DNA of 14,746 nt from Deltaproteobacteria bacterium. GTDB lineage: Bacteria; Desulfobacterota; Desulfobacteria; C00003060; C00003106. The position numbers and the translations under genes are program-made. This document shows, piece after piece, positions 14,519 to 14,746 of the stretch (position 1 is its first letter; each line of letters begins with the position of its first letter). The stretch spans positions 1 through 14,746 of the forward strand of contig JAFDAE010000021.1 of assembly GCA_019314005.1 (NCBI GenBank), read 5' to 3'. The notes beneath the pieces were generated by a model. It did not search any database. It saw only the letters and a program-made list of their open reading frames with translations, and was not told where the DNA came from.

Positions 14519-14746
14519 TTAGTTACAGAATTTGTCTGCTTTTTCAATCATTCCATAAAGCATCCGATTAACTTCATCTTATCGCTTTATGAGTTCATGG
14601 TATTTCGTCTCATTCAAGTATCCAAAATCCTACGAGAAATCTAACCAAACCTCAGTTTCACCTGCTTCGCCAGCGCAGTCTATCAGTTTGCTGATAAACG
14701 CTTTCTCATATCTTCGTTTTTTCCATGCTTCCGCCAGGTTTGCCGG
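14519..14746 (-). pseudogene. Four-helix-bundle (S23/IVP-like) protein, degenerate 3' part
   Basis: The reverse-strand frame from the window edge reads NLAEAWKKRRYEKAFISKL, then GEAGETEVWLDF, a stop, DFGYLNETKYHELIKR, another stop, and DEVNRMLYGMIEKADKFCN before the final stop at 14519-14521. Apart from the TAG at 14630-14632 and the TAA at 14579-14581, this matches the last helices of the four-helix-bundle family related to proteins encoded in 23S rRNA intervening sequences. Those stops make it a pseudogene unless they are read through. The N-terminal part lies outside the window. Function of the family is poorly known. It is unlikely to belong to the polysaccharide operon. Confidence 0.8.

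Noticed and set aside
1..14746. CRISPR array, tRNA, rRNA or intact transposase
   Set aside because: I saw no regularly spaced repeats, no tRNA-like cloverleaf and no transposase motifs on either strand; the 27-bp and 7-bp repeats are short tandem arrays without spacers.

Overview
All genes in this window lie on the minus strand, so transcription runs from high to low coordinates. The content is that of a surface or extracellular polysaccharide cluster from a bacterium with mid-range GC content: glycosyltransferases, a GHMP sugar kinase with a partner nucleotidyltransferase, two deacetylase-type proteins, a formyltransferase, a sulfotransferase remnant and a large secreted lyase-like protein. 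Clear Shine-Dalgarno sites precede many starts. The kinase/nucleotidyltransferase pair, the sulfotransferase subfamily and the four-helix-bundle remnant suggest a Gram-negative, perhaps Desulfobacterota-like, environmental bacterium. That placement is a guess from remembered family distributions; no rRNA or tRNA is present to confirm it.

Layout in transcription order. (1) 14519-14746: the 3' end of a four-helix-bundle (S23/IVP-like) gene broken by two in-frame stops, followed by a run of degenerate heptamers. (2) 13314-14462: a squalene-cyclase-like alpha/alpha toroid protein whose open frame extends about 85 codons upstream of its first usable start codon, suggesting a broken or misread 5' end. 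(3) 12459-13280: sugar-type formyltransferase. (4) 11637-12407: NodB-type polysaccharide deacetylase. (5) 11142-11622: a GT2 glycosyltransferase decayed into pieces in more than one frame. (6) 7120-11079: a 1319-residue secreted PcRGLX/YetA-like protein with added Fn3-like, cadherin-like and triplicated C-terminal domains. (7) 6394-7094: a graveyard holding a sulfotransferase N-terminus, a deacetylase C-terminus and a GT2 N-terminus. (8) 5519-6391: a markedly AT-rich ORF, probably a transferred glycosyltransferase-like gene. (9) 4127-5371: a membrane-anchored deacetylase-superfamily protein. (10) 1-4060: a tight block of nucleotidyltransferase, kinase, GT2, GT4 and the start of another gene, with overlapping starts and stops.

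A working model (inference): the kinase and nucleotidyltransferase make an activated sugar, probably a nucleotide-heptose; the GT2 and GT4 enzymes add residues; the formyltransferase and deacetylases decorate or trim amino or acyl groups; the secreted lyase-like protein acts on the finished polymer outside the cytoplasm.

The most striking feature is modular decay. The deacetylase-GT2 gene pair occurs twice (11142-12407 and 6394-6710). In both copies the GT2 is broken, and in the second the deacetylase is reduced to its last ~55 residues. A truncated sulfotransferase and a compositionally foreign ORF sit beside the second copy. This points to repeated recombination and gene replacement in the cluster.
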